Positions 16,436 to 24,933 of a stretch of DNA of 64,000 nt are shown here, in pieces; the stretch's first letter is position 1; every line of letters begins with the position of its first letter. This DNA comes from Tamlana sp038148895 (GTDB lineage Bacteria; Bacteroidota; Bacteroidia; Flavobacteriales; Flavobacteriaceae), in assembly GCA_038148895.1 (NCBI GenBank), contig JBBVGQ010000001.1, one strand, 5' to 3'. Under the pieces are notes generated by a model. It saw only the letters and a list, made by a program, of their open reading frames with translations, had not been told where the DNA came from and did no database searches. The translations under genes and the position numbers were made by a program.

Positions 16436-17347
16436 AAGCAGAAAAGGCACTATTATAAGCGCAGACACAAAAATTTCCTTGAACCATTTTTCTTGGATAA
16501 TTTCTATGTAATTGGTTATTATTATGGCCAATGGTGCAAATAAAAATAAAAACTCGCTTCCTGTTTTTTCAGGAACTAGTAGCACAATCAAAAAGGCAAG
16601 AACCGCAGCCAAAATAACGGTTTTATATGAGGCCCTAAATGCTTTCTTTTTCTTTTTAATGTTCTGCAAGTAAAAAATGGAAGACCATATTCCGAAGGAA
16701 ATTAGCATTGTGATGGCTATTAAATACTTAGCCGAGTTATAACTGCTGAAATCATAACTTATTTGGAATGACGTGTTAAATATCCCAAAAAAGCTATCAT
16801 ACAAAACAATGGATGCTCCAACTGAAATAACAAAAACCGTGGTAAGCCCCAAAAAAGGCAATATCCAATGCCTTATGTTTTTATCTGAATATAAAACAAG
16901 CGACAGAATGATTAGAATGAAAAACAGGATAGACCAAAAATAAAATAAACTTGCAACGGCAACCCAAAAAGCTGCATCAAAAAGTTTCTTTTTTACATCT
17001 CTTTGTGAACGAATACTAACTATTCGCCTTAAACCAAGGAGTATAAAAAAATTGGACAAAAGTATATCTGAGTTTCTTGTTGTTTGTGTTATGGTCAACA
17101 AGAAAAGGCTGAACAATAAAATTTCATAGTTGTTCTTTTTAGTCAAGCTATTCTTGCTGACAATGAAATTTAAAAGCAAAATAGACACAAATGCTATTAA
17201 GAAAAGTACTGCTTGCTTTAGGAAAAATTGAGCCGAAACAACTTCATTTTTAAGTTCTATTCTGGCAATTAAAAAAGCTAAAAGTGTAACGAAAAATACA
17301 ATGACAAAATTTATTGGTTTAGATTTATTAAAAAAACTTGTTATCAT
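16424..17347 (-). CDS. DUF6427-like polytopic membrane protein
   Basis: The 307-residue protein has roughly nine to ten membrane segments. The start is ITSFFNKSKPINFVIVFF and there is a short basic loop NIKKKKKAFR. I recall this as DUF6427, found next to upp and purD in flavobacteria. No enzyme motif is seen and its function is unknown. A TATATTTA (17380-17373) may serve as its -7 box. It is divergent from the small gene at 17421. Confidence 0.7.
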   Translation of the reverse strand: MITSFFNKSKPINFVIVFFVTLLAFLIARIELKNEVVSAQFFLKQAVLFLIAFVSILLLNFIVSKNSLTKKNNYEILLFSLFLLTITQTTRNSDILLSNFFILLGLRRIVSIRSQRDVKKKLFDAAFWVAVASLFYFWSILFFILIILSLVLYSDKNIRHWILPFLGLTTVFVISVGASIVLYDSFFGIFNTSFQISYDFSSYNSAKYLIAITMLISFGIWSSIFYLQNIKKKKKAFRASYKTVILAAVLAFLIVLLVPEKTGSEFLFLFAPLAIIITNYIEIIQEKWFKEIFVSALIIVPFLLLLL

Positions 17348-17367
17348 TGTCCGTTTTTGTATTTTTG
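17338..17367 (+). promoter_or_regulatory. Promoter for the 17421 gene
   Basis: TTG (17338-17340) and TATTTTTG (17360-17367) are 19 bases apart, a good Bacteroidetes -33/-7 pair. The -33 part lies inside the first codons of the divergent DUF6427 gene. Confidence 0.6.
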
Positions 17368-17420
17368 CGTAGTAAATATACTAACTAAAAAATGGTTGGT
17401 AAATAATAAAATAACACAAG

Positions 17421-17648
17421 ATGAAAGATTTCTTTTACGCCATTCAGGATTTATTTGTTAATGTACTTTTTGCTCCTTTTGATGCTTTAAGAGCACTAGA
17501 ACTTGACAGTTGGTTTGGTGCAAATGCAATTTCTTGGATTTTCAGCATTATTGGTCTGGTAGCCATGGTTTACTGGATGAAACAGTTAAAAGGATTTAAT
17601 GACAATAATGAAGAAGATAAAAGCATATCTTCTCATTCGTTCCTATAA
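17421..17648 (+). CDS. DUF6341-like small membrane protein
   Basis: The 75-residue protein begins KDFFYAIQDLFVNVLFAPFDAL, then has one clear membrane helix (about 35-53, ISWIFSIIGLVAMVYWMKQL) and an acidic tail. Homologues have at times been labelled uracil phosphoribosyltransferase, apparently from proximity to upp. Nothing in this sequence supports that: there is no PRPP loop and it is far too short. The stop overlaps that of purD by 6 bases. Confidence 0.75.
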   Translation: MKDFFYAIQDLFVNVLFAPFDALRALELDSWFGANAISWIFSIIGLVAMVYWMKQLKGFNDNNEEDKSISSHSFL

Positions 17649-18917
17649 ATCGAATCCAATATCTTTACGATAGTTCATCTTATCAAAATGTAGTTTTTCT
17701 ATACTTTGGTAAGATTTTTTTATGGCCTCTTGGTACGTATTTCCGTATGACGTAATAGCCATAACACGACCACCAGAGGTTACCACTTTACCATCTTTTA
17801 ATTGTGCCCCGGCGTGGAAAGGTATAGAATCTTTCACCGCATCAATCCCTATTATTTCTTTACCTTTTTCGTAAGCTTCAGGATATCCTCCAGAAACGAG
17901 AACTACTGTAGTTGCGGCACGTTCATCAATTTCAATGTTTATTTTATCCAAAGTACCATTAGCCATGGCTTGGAGTACTTCAACCAAATCATTTTTTAAC
18001 CTCGGAAATACCACTTCGGTTTCAGGATCCCCCATACGTACGTTGTACTCAATCACTTTTGGGTCGTCGTTATCTACTTTAATAAGACCAATAAACACAA
18101 AACCAACATATGGGAGGTTGTCTTTTTTAAAACCATTAATTGTAGGTTTTACTATGCGCTCTTCAATTTTGTTTAAAAATTCATCAGTTGCAAATGGCAC
18201 AGGAGAAACTGCGCCCATACCACCTGTATTTAAACCAGTGTCACCCTCACCAATACGTTTATAATCTTTGGCTGTTGGAAGGATTTTATAGTTTTTGCCA
18301 TCGGTCAACACAAAACAACTTAACTCAATACCATCCAAAAATTCTTCAATGACCACTTTGGTACTAGCAGCTCCAAACTTGGCATCAACCAGCATGCTTT
18401 TTAATTCAGCTTTAGCTTCATCTAAATCATTTAAAATAACTACGCCTTTTCCTGCTGCCAAACCATCTGCTTTTAAAACATACGGCGGATTTAAACTTTC
18501 TAAAAATGCATAGCCCTTTTCAACCGTTTCAGCCGTAAAACTTTCATATGCCGCTGTTGGAATATTATGGCGAAACATAAACTCTTTGGCAAATTCTTTA
18601 CTGCCCTCGAGCTCTGCAGCCACTTTTTGTGGGCCAATAACTTTAACATGTTTAATGGCATCGTTATTCAAGAAATAATCATGAACCCCTTTTACCAAAG
18701 GCGCTTCAGGCCCAACAACAACCAATTCAATGTTTTGTTCTAAAACCAGCTTTTTTATAGCTTCAAATTCAGTTTCGCCAATATTAACATTGGTGGCTAT
18801 TTCAGCAGTTCCCGAATTACCGGGTGCCACAAATAATTGTTTGCATTTAGGGCTTTGGGCTATTTTCCAAGCGAAAGTGTGCTCTCTTCCGCCAGAACCA
18901 AGAATTAAAATGTTCAT
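17643..18917 (-). CDS. purD: Phosphoribosylamine-glycine ligase (GARS)
   Basis: The 424-residue ATP-grasp enzyme catalyses step 2 of purine synthesis (phosphoribosylamine + glycine + ATP to GAR). It starts with the family's NILILGSGGREHTFAWKI, has PPYVLKADGLAAGKGVVI in the ATP-grasp domain, KDYKRIGEGDTGLNTGGMG and YNVRMGDPETE for metal binding. Length and order are standard. It is transcribed alone, divergent from the polysaccharide locus. Confidence 0.97.
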   Translation of the reverse strand: MNILILGSGGREHTFAWKIAQSPKCKQLFVAPGNSGTAEIATNVNIGETEFEAIKKLVLEQNIELVVVGPEAPLVKGVHDYFLNNDAIKHVKVIGPQKVAAELEGSKEFAKEFMFRHNIPTAAYESFTAETVEKGYAFLESLNPPYVLKADGLAAGKGVVILNDLDEAKAELKSMLVDAKFGAASTKVVIEEFLDGIELSCFVLTDGKNYKILPTAKDYKRIGEGDTGLNTGGMGAVSPVPFATDEFLNKIEERIVKPTINGFKKDNLPYVGFVFIGLIKVDNDDPKVIEYNVRMGDPETEVVFPRLKNDLVEVLQAMANGTLDKINIEIDERAATTVVLVSGGYPEAYEKGKEIIGIDAVKDSIPFHAGAQLKDGKVVTSGGRVMAITSYGNTYQEAIKKSYQSIEKLHFDKMNYRKDIGFDL

Positions 18918-18939
18918 TTTTAAGTTTGTTTGTGCCGTG

Positions 18940-18947
18940 CAAAAATA
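18940..18947 (-). promoter_or_regulatory. -7 box for purD
   Basis: TATTTTTG on the minus strand is an exact TAnnTTTG match ending 22 bases before the purD ATG. The -33 region is weak. Confidence 0.45.
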
Positions 18948-19008
18948 AAATTAATGCCCCTAATACACGAATATTTTTTAGTTACTTTACAGATTATATT
19001 TTTTTAGT

Positions 19009-20328
19009 TTGAATTTATTTGACCTTTCTTTAAGATTAAACGGCTTTCCTATAAAGGAAGCTAAAGATGCTTTAAAGGATATTCAGGCTAAAAACGATAC
19101 TGATTTTAAAGCTTATGTTGAAGCTAAAAAACAAGAAATTGTAAACTTTCATTTAGAGAAAAACCCATTTTACAAAACTTTTGGAAAAGGCATCGATTTA
19201 AATGATTGGAACCGCGTTCCGATAATGACCAAAAGCCATTTGCAGCAACCTTTGGTCGAAAGACTCTCAGCAGGTTTCACCCCTAAAAGTGTTTACATCA
19301 ACAAAACATCTGGCTCTTCGGGTGACCCATTTATTTTTACAAAAGACAAATTTTGCCATGCCTTAACTTGGGCCGTTATTCAAAACCGTTTTGGGTGGTA
19401 TGGGCTTGATTTTAACACTTCAAAACAAGCGCGATTTTATGGTATTCCTTTAGATAAAAAAGGCTATCATAAAGAACGTTTTAAAGATGCTTTAAGTCAT
19501 CGTTTTCGATTTTCGGTGTTTGATTTAAGCGATGCTTCGTTCGAAAAGTATTTGAAAAAATTCGGCTCAACTCGGTTTGATTACATCAACGGCTACACAA
19601 GTTCCATTGTGCAATTCGCTAAATTTCTTCAAAGAAAAGACATTGTCCTAAACCATGTTTGTCCATCGTTAAAAGCTTGCGTTGTAACTTCTGAAATGCT
19701 TTTTGAAGACGACAAAAAGCTCATGGAAACCCAATTTGGTGTGCCAGTTATTAACGAATATGGCGCTTCGGAACTAGATTTAATTGCCTTTGAAAATCCA
19801 GATGGAAACTGGCAGATTAACAGCGAAACCTTATTTGTAGAAATTCTAGATGAGCAAGACAACCCGCTTCCTTTAGGAGAAGAAGGACGCATAGTTATTA
19901 CCTCGCTTTACAACAAAGCACATCCATTTATTCGGTATGATATTGGCGACATCGGAAAACTTTCGAAGACCAGTACCATTAAAAATCCTATTCTCGAAAA
20001 ACTTATTGGGCGCACCAACGATATAGCCATTTTGCCCAGTGGAAAAAAAGCTGCTGGACTAACGTTTTACTACATCACCAAAAGCATTATTGAAGACAAT
20101 GGCAATGTAAAAGAGTTTGTAATTGAGCAATTAAAACCCGATACATTTAAAATTGTTTACGTGAGTTCTGGAAAACTCTCAGATGAGAAAAAAGAAAAAA
20201 TAAATGCTGAAATGGAAAACTATCTTGAAAATGGACTGAACATTATTTATGAGAAACAAGACCAATTGAATCGTTCAAAAAGTGGTAAATTGAAGCAGTT
20301 TTCATCCTACTTAAACAAAAAGCAATGA
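19009..20328 (+). CDS. CapK/PaaK-like adenylate-forming enzyme of the polysaccharide locus
   Basis: The 439-residue ANL-superfamily protein has the phosphate loop NKTSGSSGDPFIF (about 103-115), NEYGASELDLIAFE, the IRYDIGD segment, GRTNDIA and a C-terminal catalytic-type lysine in RSKSGKLKQF. PaaK enzymes make aryl-CoA from phenylacetate. Relatives in capsule loci (CapK) have no settled reaction. The start is TTG at 19009: an in-frame stop (TAG) lies ten codons upstream and no ATG occurs before residue 75. It overlaps wecB by 4 bases (ATGA), tying it to sugar biosynthesis rather than phenylacetate catabolism. Confidence 0.85.
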   Translation: MNLFDLSLRLNGFPIKEAKDALKDIQAKNDTDFKAYVEAKKQEIVNFHLEKNPFYKTFGKGIDLNDWNRVPIMTKSHLQQPLVERLSAGFTPKSVYINKTSGSSGDPFIFTKDKFCHALTWAVIQNRFGWYGLDFNTSKQARFYGIPLDKKGYHKERFKDALSHRFRFSVFDLSDASFEKYLKKFGSTRFDYINGYTSSIVQFAKFLQRKDIVLNHVCPSLKACVVTSEMLFEDDKKLMETQFGVPVINEYGASELDLIAFENPDGNWQINSETLFVEILDEQDNPLPLGEEGRIVITSLYNKAHPFIRYDIGDIGKLSKTSTIKNPILEKLIGRTNDIAILPSGKKAAGLTFYYITKSIIEDNGNVKEFVIEQLKPDTFKIVYVSSGKLSDEKKEKINAEMENYLENGLNIIYEKQDQLNRSKSGKLKQFSSYLNKKQ

Positions 20329-21419
20329 AAATTACCATAGTTGCAGGTGCACGCCCAAATTTTATGAAAATTGCGCCAATTATTGAGGCAATTCAAAATA
20401 AAAAAAGGAAAGGTTTTAATATGAGCTATAGGCTCGTGCATACTGGCCAGCACTACGACAAGAATTTGAGTGGCACTTTTTTTGAAGAACTCAATATTCC
20501 ATTGCCAGACACAAATTTAGAAGTTAAAAGCGGTACACAAGCTGAACAAACCGCTGCCATTATGATTGGTTTTGAAAAGGAATTGCAACAAAATCCATGT
20601 GATTTAGTAATGGTTGTCGGCGATGTTACCTCAACAATGGCCTGTGCCATTGTCGCCAAAAAAGCGCACATAAAAGTAGCTCATGTTGAAGCAGGAATAC
20701 GCTCTGGGGACATGAAAATGCCTGAAGAAATAAACCGAATTGTGACCGACAGCTTAACCGATTATTTCTTTACAACTTCAAGTTACGCCAATGAGAATCT
20801 ATTAGAACTAGGTGTGCCAAAATCCAATATCTTTTTTGTTGGAAACGTGATGATTGACACTTTGTTAAAAAATGAAAGCAGGTTGAAAAAGCCTAGTTTT
20901 TGGGATAACATGAATTTGAGAAACAAAGGCTATTTTGTAATGACACTTCACAGACCTAGCAATGTTGATGAAGAAGTGCAACTTGAAAATATAATTACTA
21001 AAATTGTATCCCTGGGAAAAGATTACCCCATTATTTTTCCTGTTCATCCCAGAACTCAAAAACTACTTGACGGACTCGATTTAAATTTTGAAAATTTACA
21101 TTACATAAACCCTTTGGGCTATTTAGAATTTAATTATTTAGTGAAACATGCCCTAGCGGTAATAACCGATTCTGGCGGTATTACGGAAGAAACCACGGTT
21201 ATGAATGTGCCTTGTTTAACTCTAAGAGATAGTACAGAGCGTCTAGAAACTTGTAATATAGGCACAAATTTGTTGGTTGGAAGTGATACCAAAAAAATTG
21301 AAAAGGCCTTTAAAATTTTACTTTCAGGCAACTGGAAACAAGGAAGCGTTCCAGAGCTTTGGGATGGACATGCAGCAGAGCGAATAGTTAGTCATTTAAC
21401 ACATATTTTCAAATTGTAA
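20325..21419 (+). CDS. wecB: UDP-N-acetylglucosamine 2-epimerase (non-hydrolysing)
   Basis: The 364-residue enzyme interconverts UDP-GlcNAc and UDP-ManNAc. The family motifs are in place: GARPNFMKIAPI at the start, VVGDVTSTMACA, HVEAGIRSGDMKMPEEINR, VMTLHRPSNVD and the C-terminal TDSGGITEETTVMNVPCLTLR. It is coupled to the CapK-like gene (4-base overlap) and to the following glycosyltransferase (no gap). No UDP-ManNAc dehydrogenase is obvious nearby unless the Ugd at 24934 acts on it. Confidence 0.95.
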   Translation: MKITIVAGARPNFMKIAPIIEAIQNKKRKGFNMSYRLVHTGQHYDKNLSGTFFEELNIPLPDTNLEVKSGTQAEQTAAIMIGFEKELQQNPCDLVMVVGDVTSTMACAIVAKKAHIKVAHVEAGIRSGDMKMPEEINRIVTDSLTDYFFTTSSYANENLLELGVPKSNIFFVGNVMIDTLLKNESRLKKPSFWDNMNLRNKGYFVMTLHRPSNVDEEVQLENIITKIVSLGKDYPIIFPVHPRTQKLLDGLDLNFENLHYINPLGYLEFNYLVKHALAVITDSGGITEETTVMNVPCLTLRDSTERLETCNIGTNLLVGSDTKKIEKAFKILLSGNWKQGSVPELWDGHAAERIVSHLTHIFKL

Positions 21420-22583
21420 ATGAAGGACATTCTCATAATCACCAATTACTTTCCACCTGAAACAGGAGCTGCATCCAATAGAATTTTTCATCTCGCCGAA
21501 GGTTTACAAAAGCATGATTTTAATATTTCAGTTTGTACGCCTTTGCCCAACTACCCAAGAGGAAGTGTTTTTGAAGCCTACAGAGGACGTTTTAAGGACA
21601 CTTCAACGCAAAACAATATTACCATTCATCGCTTGTGGATTTATGCGAGTAATTCTAAAAATAAACTGTTACGATTAATCGCCATGCTATCATATAGTTT
21701 TAGCTTGATTTGGTTTTTTATGTGGCATAACATTCCGAAAACTATTATTGTGCAATCACCACCTTTATTGGTTGCTTTTACATCTATGTTTTTTTTGCGC
21801 TCCAAAAAAAGAAAACTCATTTTAAACATAAGCGACTTATGGCCTATTGCTGGTCTAGAATTGGGTGCCTTTAAAAAGAATTTCAGTTACAAATTACTTG
21901 AAAAGATTGAGGCTTTTAATTATAAACATGCAGATTTAGTTTTGGGGCAGAGTGAAGAAATTCTCGAGCATATAAAATCACTCTACCCAGAAAAAGATAG
22001 TTTTTTGTACCGTAATTTTCCTGATTTCCCTGTACCAGAATTGAATCGAAATCTTTCTAAAGAAGGAAAAATAAAAATGGTGTACGCTGGTTTGTTGGGC
22101 ATTGCCCAAGGTGTTTTCAAACTTTGTAAAGAACTGGATTATTCCAATATTGAATTTCATATTTATGGTGCTGGTGCAGAACAAGCCAAAATAGAATCCT
22201 TTATTTTAGAAAACCCAGATCTTGATTTGGTTTACCATGGTGAAGTTTCCAGGGTAAAACTTCACAAAGCACTTTTGGACTATGATATAACCATCATACC
22301 TTTGTTAAACAGAATTTATGGTTCTGTACCTTCAAAGATTTTTGAGTATACAAGATTAGGAATCCCTATGTTATATTTTGGTGGTGGTGAAGGTGAAAAA
22401 ATTATTGAAGATTACAATTTAGGATGGATTGCGGAATCTGGAAATTATAATACTCTTAACAAAGTGATTTCAACCTTGGATCATAAAAACCTAAGTCTTA
22501 ATTTTAGAAAATCAATTCAAGAAACTGCTAAAGTGCATTTTGATTTTGACAACCAATTATCTCAACTAATTAAGAGGCTTTAA
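21420..22583 (+). CDS. Glycosyltransferase family 4 (WbuB/colanic-acid type)
   Basis: The 387-residue protein has the GT4/GT-B start TNYFPPETGAASNRIFHLAEGL and a C-terminal sugar-nucleotide domain with MVYAGLLGIAQGV and GSVPSKIFEYTRLGIPMLYFG carrying the acidic EX7-type region. It is the third gene of a three-gene plus-strand unit and ends in a 4-base overlap with the convergent initiating transferase gene. WecB next door makes UDP-ManNAc a plausible donor, but this is only inference. Confidence 0.88.
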   Translation: MKDILIITNYFPPETGAASNRIFHLAEGLQKHDFNISVCTPLPNYPRGSVFEAYRGRFKDTSTQNNITIHRLWIYASNSKNKLLRLIAMLSYSFSLIWFFMWHNIPKTIIVQSPPLLVAFTSMFFLRSKKRKLILNISDLWPIAGLELGAFKKNFSYKLLEKIEAFNYKHADLVLGQSEEILEHIKSLYPEKDSFLYRNFPDFPVPELNRNLSKEGKIKMVYAGLLGIAQGVFKLCKELDYSNIEFHIYGAGAEQAKIESFILENPDLDLVYHGEVSRVKLHKALLDYDITIIPLLNRIYGSVPSKIFEYTRLGIPMLYFGGGEGEKIIEDYNLGWIAESGNYNTLNKVISTLDHKNLSLNFRKSIQETAKVHFDFDNQLSQLIKRL

Positions 22584-23935
22584 TAAGCTTTATCCTCTCC
22601 TTTTAAAGCATTTATAAGTGTTTGTGCTATAATTTTAAAATCGAGCAACAACGACCAGTTTTCAATGTAAAAAATATCGAACTTAACACGGTTAATAATA
22701 TCCTTATCTGTTTCTACCTCACCCCTAAAACCGCTGGTTTGGGCTAGGCCTGTTATACCTGGTTTTACAAAATGGCGCACCATGAATTTATCTATTCTTT
22801 GGGCATACATATTGGTATGGCTTACCATATGTGGTCGAGGGCCCACTACCGACATATCACCAAAAAGTACATTAAAAAATTGCGGAAGTTCATCAATACT
22901 GGTTTTTCTGATAAAAGCACCTACTTTAGTAACCCTTTGATCCCCTTTTGTAGCTTGGTAAAGGTGGGCGTCTTTGTTGGGTGTCATAGAACGAAACTTA
23001 TAACAATCAAACTCTTTATAGTTAAATCCGTTTCTGGATTGCTTGAAAAAGACAGGGCCCTTAGATTCCAATTTTATTATTATTGCCAAAATTGGAGTTA
23101 ACCATGATAAAATAAAAATTATTATAAAAAGGGCAAAAGTGATATCAAAAAACCGTTTAGTAAATTTATTTACTGTATCCTGTATTGGTATAGTTCTTAA
23201 TGAAAGAATCGGTATATAATCGTAATACTCATACTTTAATTTTTTTGTATAGATGTCCTTGTTATCCGGAATAAATTTTAGTTCCCTCAAATTATTGTCA
23301 GCAAAATCAATTAGTTTATTTATCTGTTTATTAGATAAATCTGCAACAGAAAAATAAATTTCATTAATATCATTTTCTATGATAAAATTAAAACACTTTT
23401 GAAGGGAAAATTCATCTCCTTTTACTGAAAATTGTTTTATAAACTTATATCCAAAGCTTGGCCTAGTGTTAAAAATGTTTATAAGCTGACGTGTCTTTTC
23501 TGTGTCACCAATTACAATGACCTTTCTAAAATTTCCACCCAACGCAGATCTATATTTATTCAACAAAAAAAAGACCAAAAATTTAAAGCACGTAACCAGA
23601 AAAAATACCAAGACAAGATAATTGCCAAGAGCCCATCTACTAATATTTGGTTGCTTAAAAAACCCAATAAATGCATATAAAACAAAAACGAAAAAGACAA
23701 TTTGCCTTAATAGGAGAGTAAATATTTGAACTACCTTGGTATATCTCTGAACTTCATAAAAATGGTTTTTGAATGCAATAATTATCCAAAAAAAACATGC
23801 GTAAAAAATAAAAGGATAAAGATTTTTTAAATTAATTTCGAATAAAAAAATAGCACCAACAATTATACTTAAATCTATGAAATAAGAAATGGGCTTTATA
23901 AAACCAGAATATCTACCCTGTTTAAAAGTATTCAA
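22580..23935 (-). CDS. Polyprenyl-phosphate sugar-1-phosphate transferase (WcaJ/WbaP type)
   Basis: The 451-residue protein has four to five N-terminal membrane helices, a central CoA-binding-like Rossmann domain (KVIVIGDTEKTRQLI) and a C-terminal transferase domain with KGPVFFKQSRNG, YKFRSM, TSIDELPQFFNVLFGDMS, VVGPRPHM and GITGLAQTSGFRGE. These enzymes start polysaccharide repeats by linking a sugar-1-phosphate, commonly glucose or galactose, to undecaprenyl phosphate. It is the last gene of a minus-strand unit starting at 31949. Confidence 0.93.
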   Translation of the reverse strand: MNTFKQGRYSGFIKPISYFIDLSIIVGAIFLFEINLKNLYPFIFYACFFWIIIAFKNHFYEVQRYTKVVQIFTLLLRQIVFFVFVLYAFIGFFKQPNISRWALGNYLVLVFFLVTCFKFLVFFLLNKYRSALGGNFRKVIVIGDTEKTRQLINIFNTRPSFGYKFIKQFSVKGDEFSLQKCFNFIIENDINEIYFSVADLSNKQINKLIDFADNNLRELKFIPDNKDIYTKKLKYEYYDYIPILSLRTIPIQDTVNKFTKRFFDITFALFIIIFILSWLTPILAIIIKLESKGPVFFKQSRNGFNYKEFDCYKFRSMTPNKDAHLYQATKGDQRVTKVGAFIRKTSIDELPQFFNVLFGDMSVVGPRPHMVSHTNMYAQRIDKFMVRHFVKPGITGLAQTSGFRGEVETDKDIINRVKFDIFYIENWSLLLDFKIIAQTLINALKGEDKAY

Positions 23936-23936
23936 T

Positions 23937-24923
23937 TTATTTTTTTATGTGGTTTTTAAAATCTTTATGTTCGCTTTTAAACAACTCTTCCTTGGATAGT
24001 TTTTTAAAATAATTGTAGGTAATATTCATGCCTTTAGACCTGTCAATTTTAGGCTCCCAATTTAGTATTTTTTTTGCAAGGCTTATATCTGGTTGTCGTT
24101 GAAGTGGGTCATTTTGGGGAAGTTCTTTATAAACTATTTTTTGTGTAGTGCCTGTAAGCTTAATTATTTCCTCCGCAAACTCTTTTATTGTTATTTCATG
24201 GGGGTTACCAATGTTAACAGGATATGAATAATCACTAAACATTAAACGATAAATACCTTCTACTTGGTCATCAACATAACAAAAAGAACGAGTTTGCGAA
24301 CCATCTCCAAAAACCGTTAAATCTTCACCACGCAATGCCTGCCCAATAAATGCAGGGATTACACGCCCATCGTTAAGTCGCATACGCGGCCCATAAGTAT
24401 TAAAAATTCGAACGATCCTTGTCTCAATATCATGAAACCTATGGTAGGCCATAGTAATAGATTCTTGAAAACGCTTAGCTTCATCATAAACCCCTCTTGG
24501 TCCAATAGTGTTAACATTGCCATAGTAATCTTCTGTCTGAGGGTGAACAAGCGGATCACCATATACTTCGGATGTTGATGCTATTAAGATTCTTGCCTTT
24601 TTTGCCTTGGCCAATCCCAGAAGATTATGAGTCCCCAAGGATCCCACTTTTAATGTTTGAATTGGTATTTTGAGATAATCTATTGGACTAGCAGGGGAAG
24701 CAAAATGCAAAATATAGTCCAGATTACCTTCTATTTTGACAAATTCTGTTACATCATGCTCAATAAACTCAAAATTGGGATGGCTTTCTAAATGCTCAAG
24801 ATTCTTTTTATCCCCGGTAATAAAATTATCCATAGCTATGACGTAAAAGCCTTCTTTAATAAACTTATCACATAAATGCGAGCCTAAAAACCCTGCAGCA
24901 CCAGTTATTAAAACTTTCTTCAT
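23937..24923 (-). CDS. UDP-glucuronate decarboxylase (UDP-xylose synthase)
   Basis: The 328-residue short-chain dehydrogenase/reductase starts with LITGAAGFLGSHLCDKF and has the catalytic YDEAKR (Tyr/Lys pair) after STSEVYGDP. The segment MRLNDGRVIPAFIGQALRGE is typical of UXS enzymes, which convert UDP-GlcA to UDP-xylose. Its gene follows ugd by 10 bases, so the two consecutive steps from UDP-glucose are encoded side by side. Confidence 0.9.
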   Translation of the reverse strand: MKKVLITGAAGFLGSHLCDKFIKEGFYVIAMDNFITGDKKNLEHLESHPNFEFIEHDVTEFVKIEGNLDYILHFASPASPIDYLKIPIQTLKVGSLGTHNLLGLAKAKKARILIASTSEVYGDPLVHPQTEDYYGNVNTIGPRGVYDEAKRFQESITMAYHRFHDIETRIVRIFNTYGPRMRLNDGRVIPAFIGQALRGEDLTVFGDGSQTRSFCYVDDQVEGIYRLMFSDYSYPVNIGNPHEITIKEFAEEIIKLTGTTQKIVYKELPQNDPLQRQPDISLAKKILNWEPKIDRSKGMNITYNYFKKLSKEELFKSEHKDFKNHIKK

Positions 24924-24933
24924 TTTTTGAAAA

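Noticed and set aside
17421..17648. Annotation of the small gene as uracil phosphoribosyltransferase
   Set aside because: There is no PRPP-binding loop, the protein has only 75 residues and has a membrane helix; the real upp is at 15776-16435.
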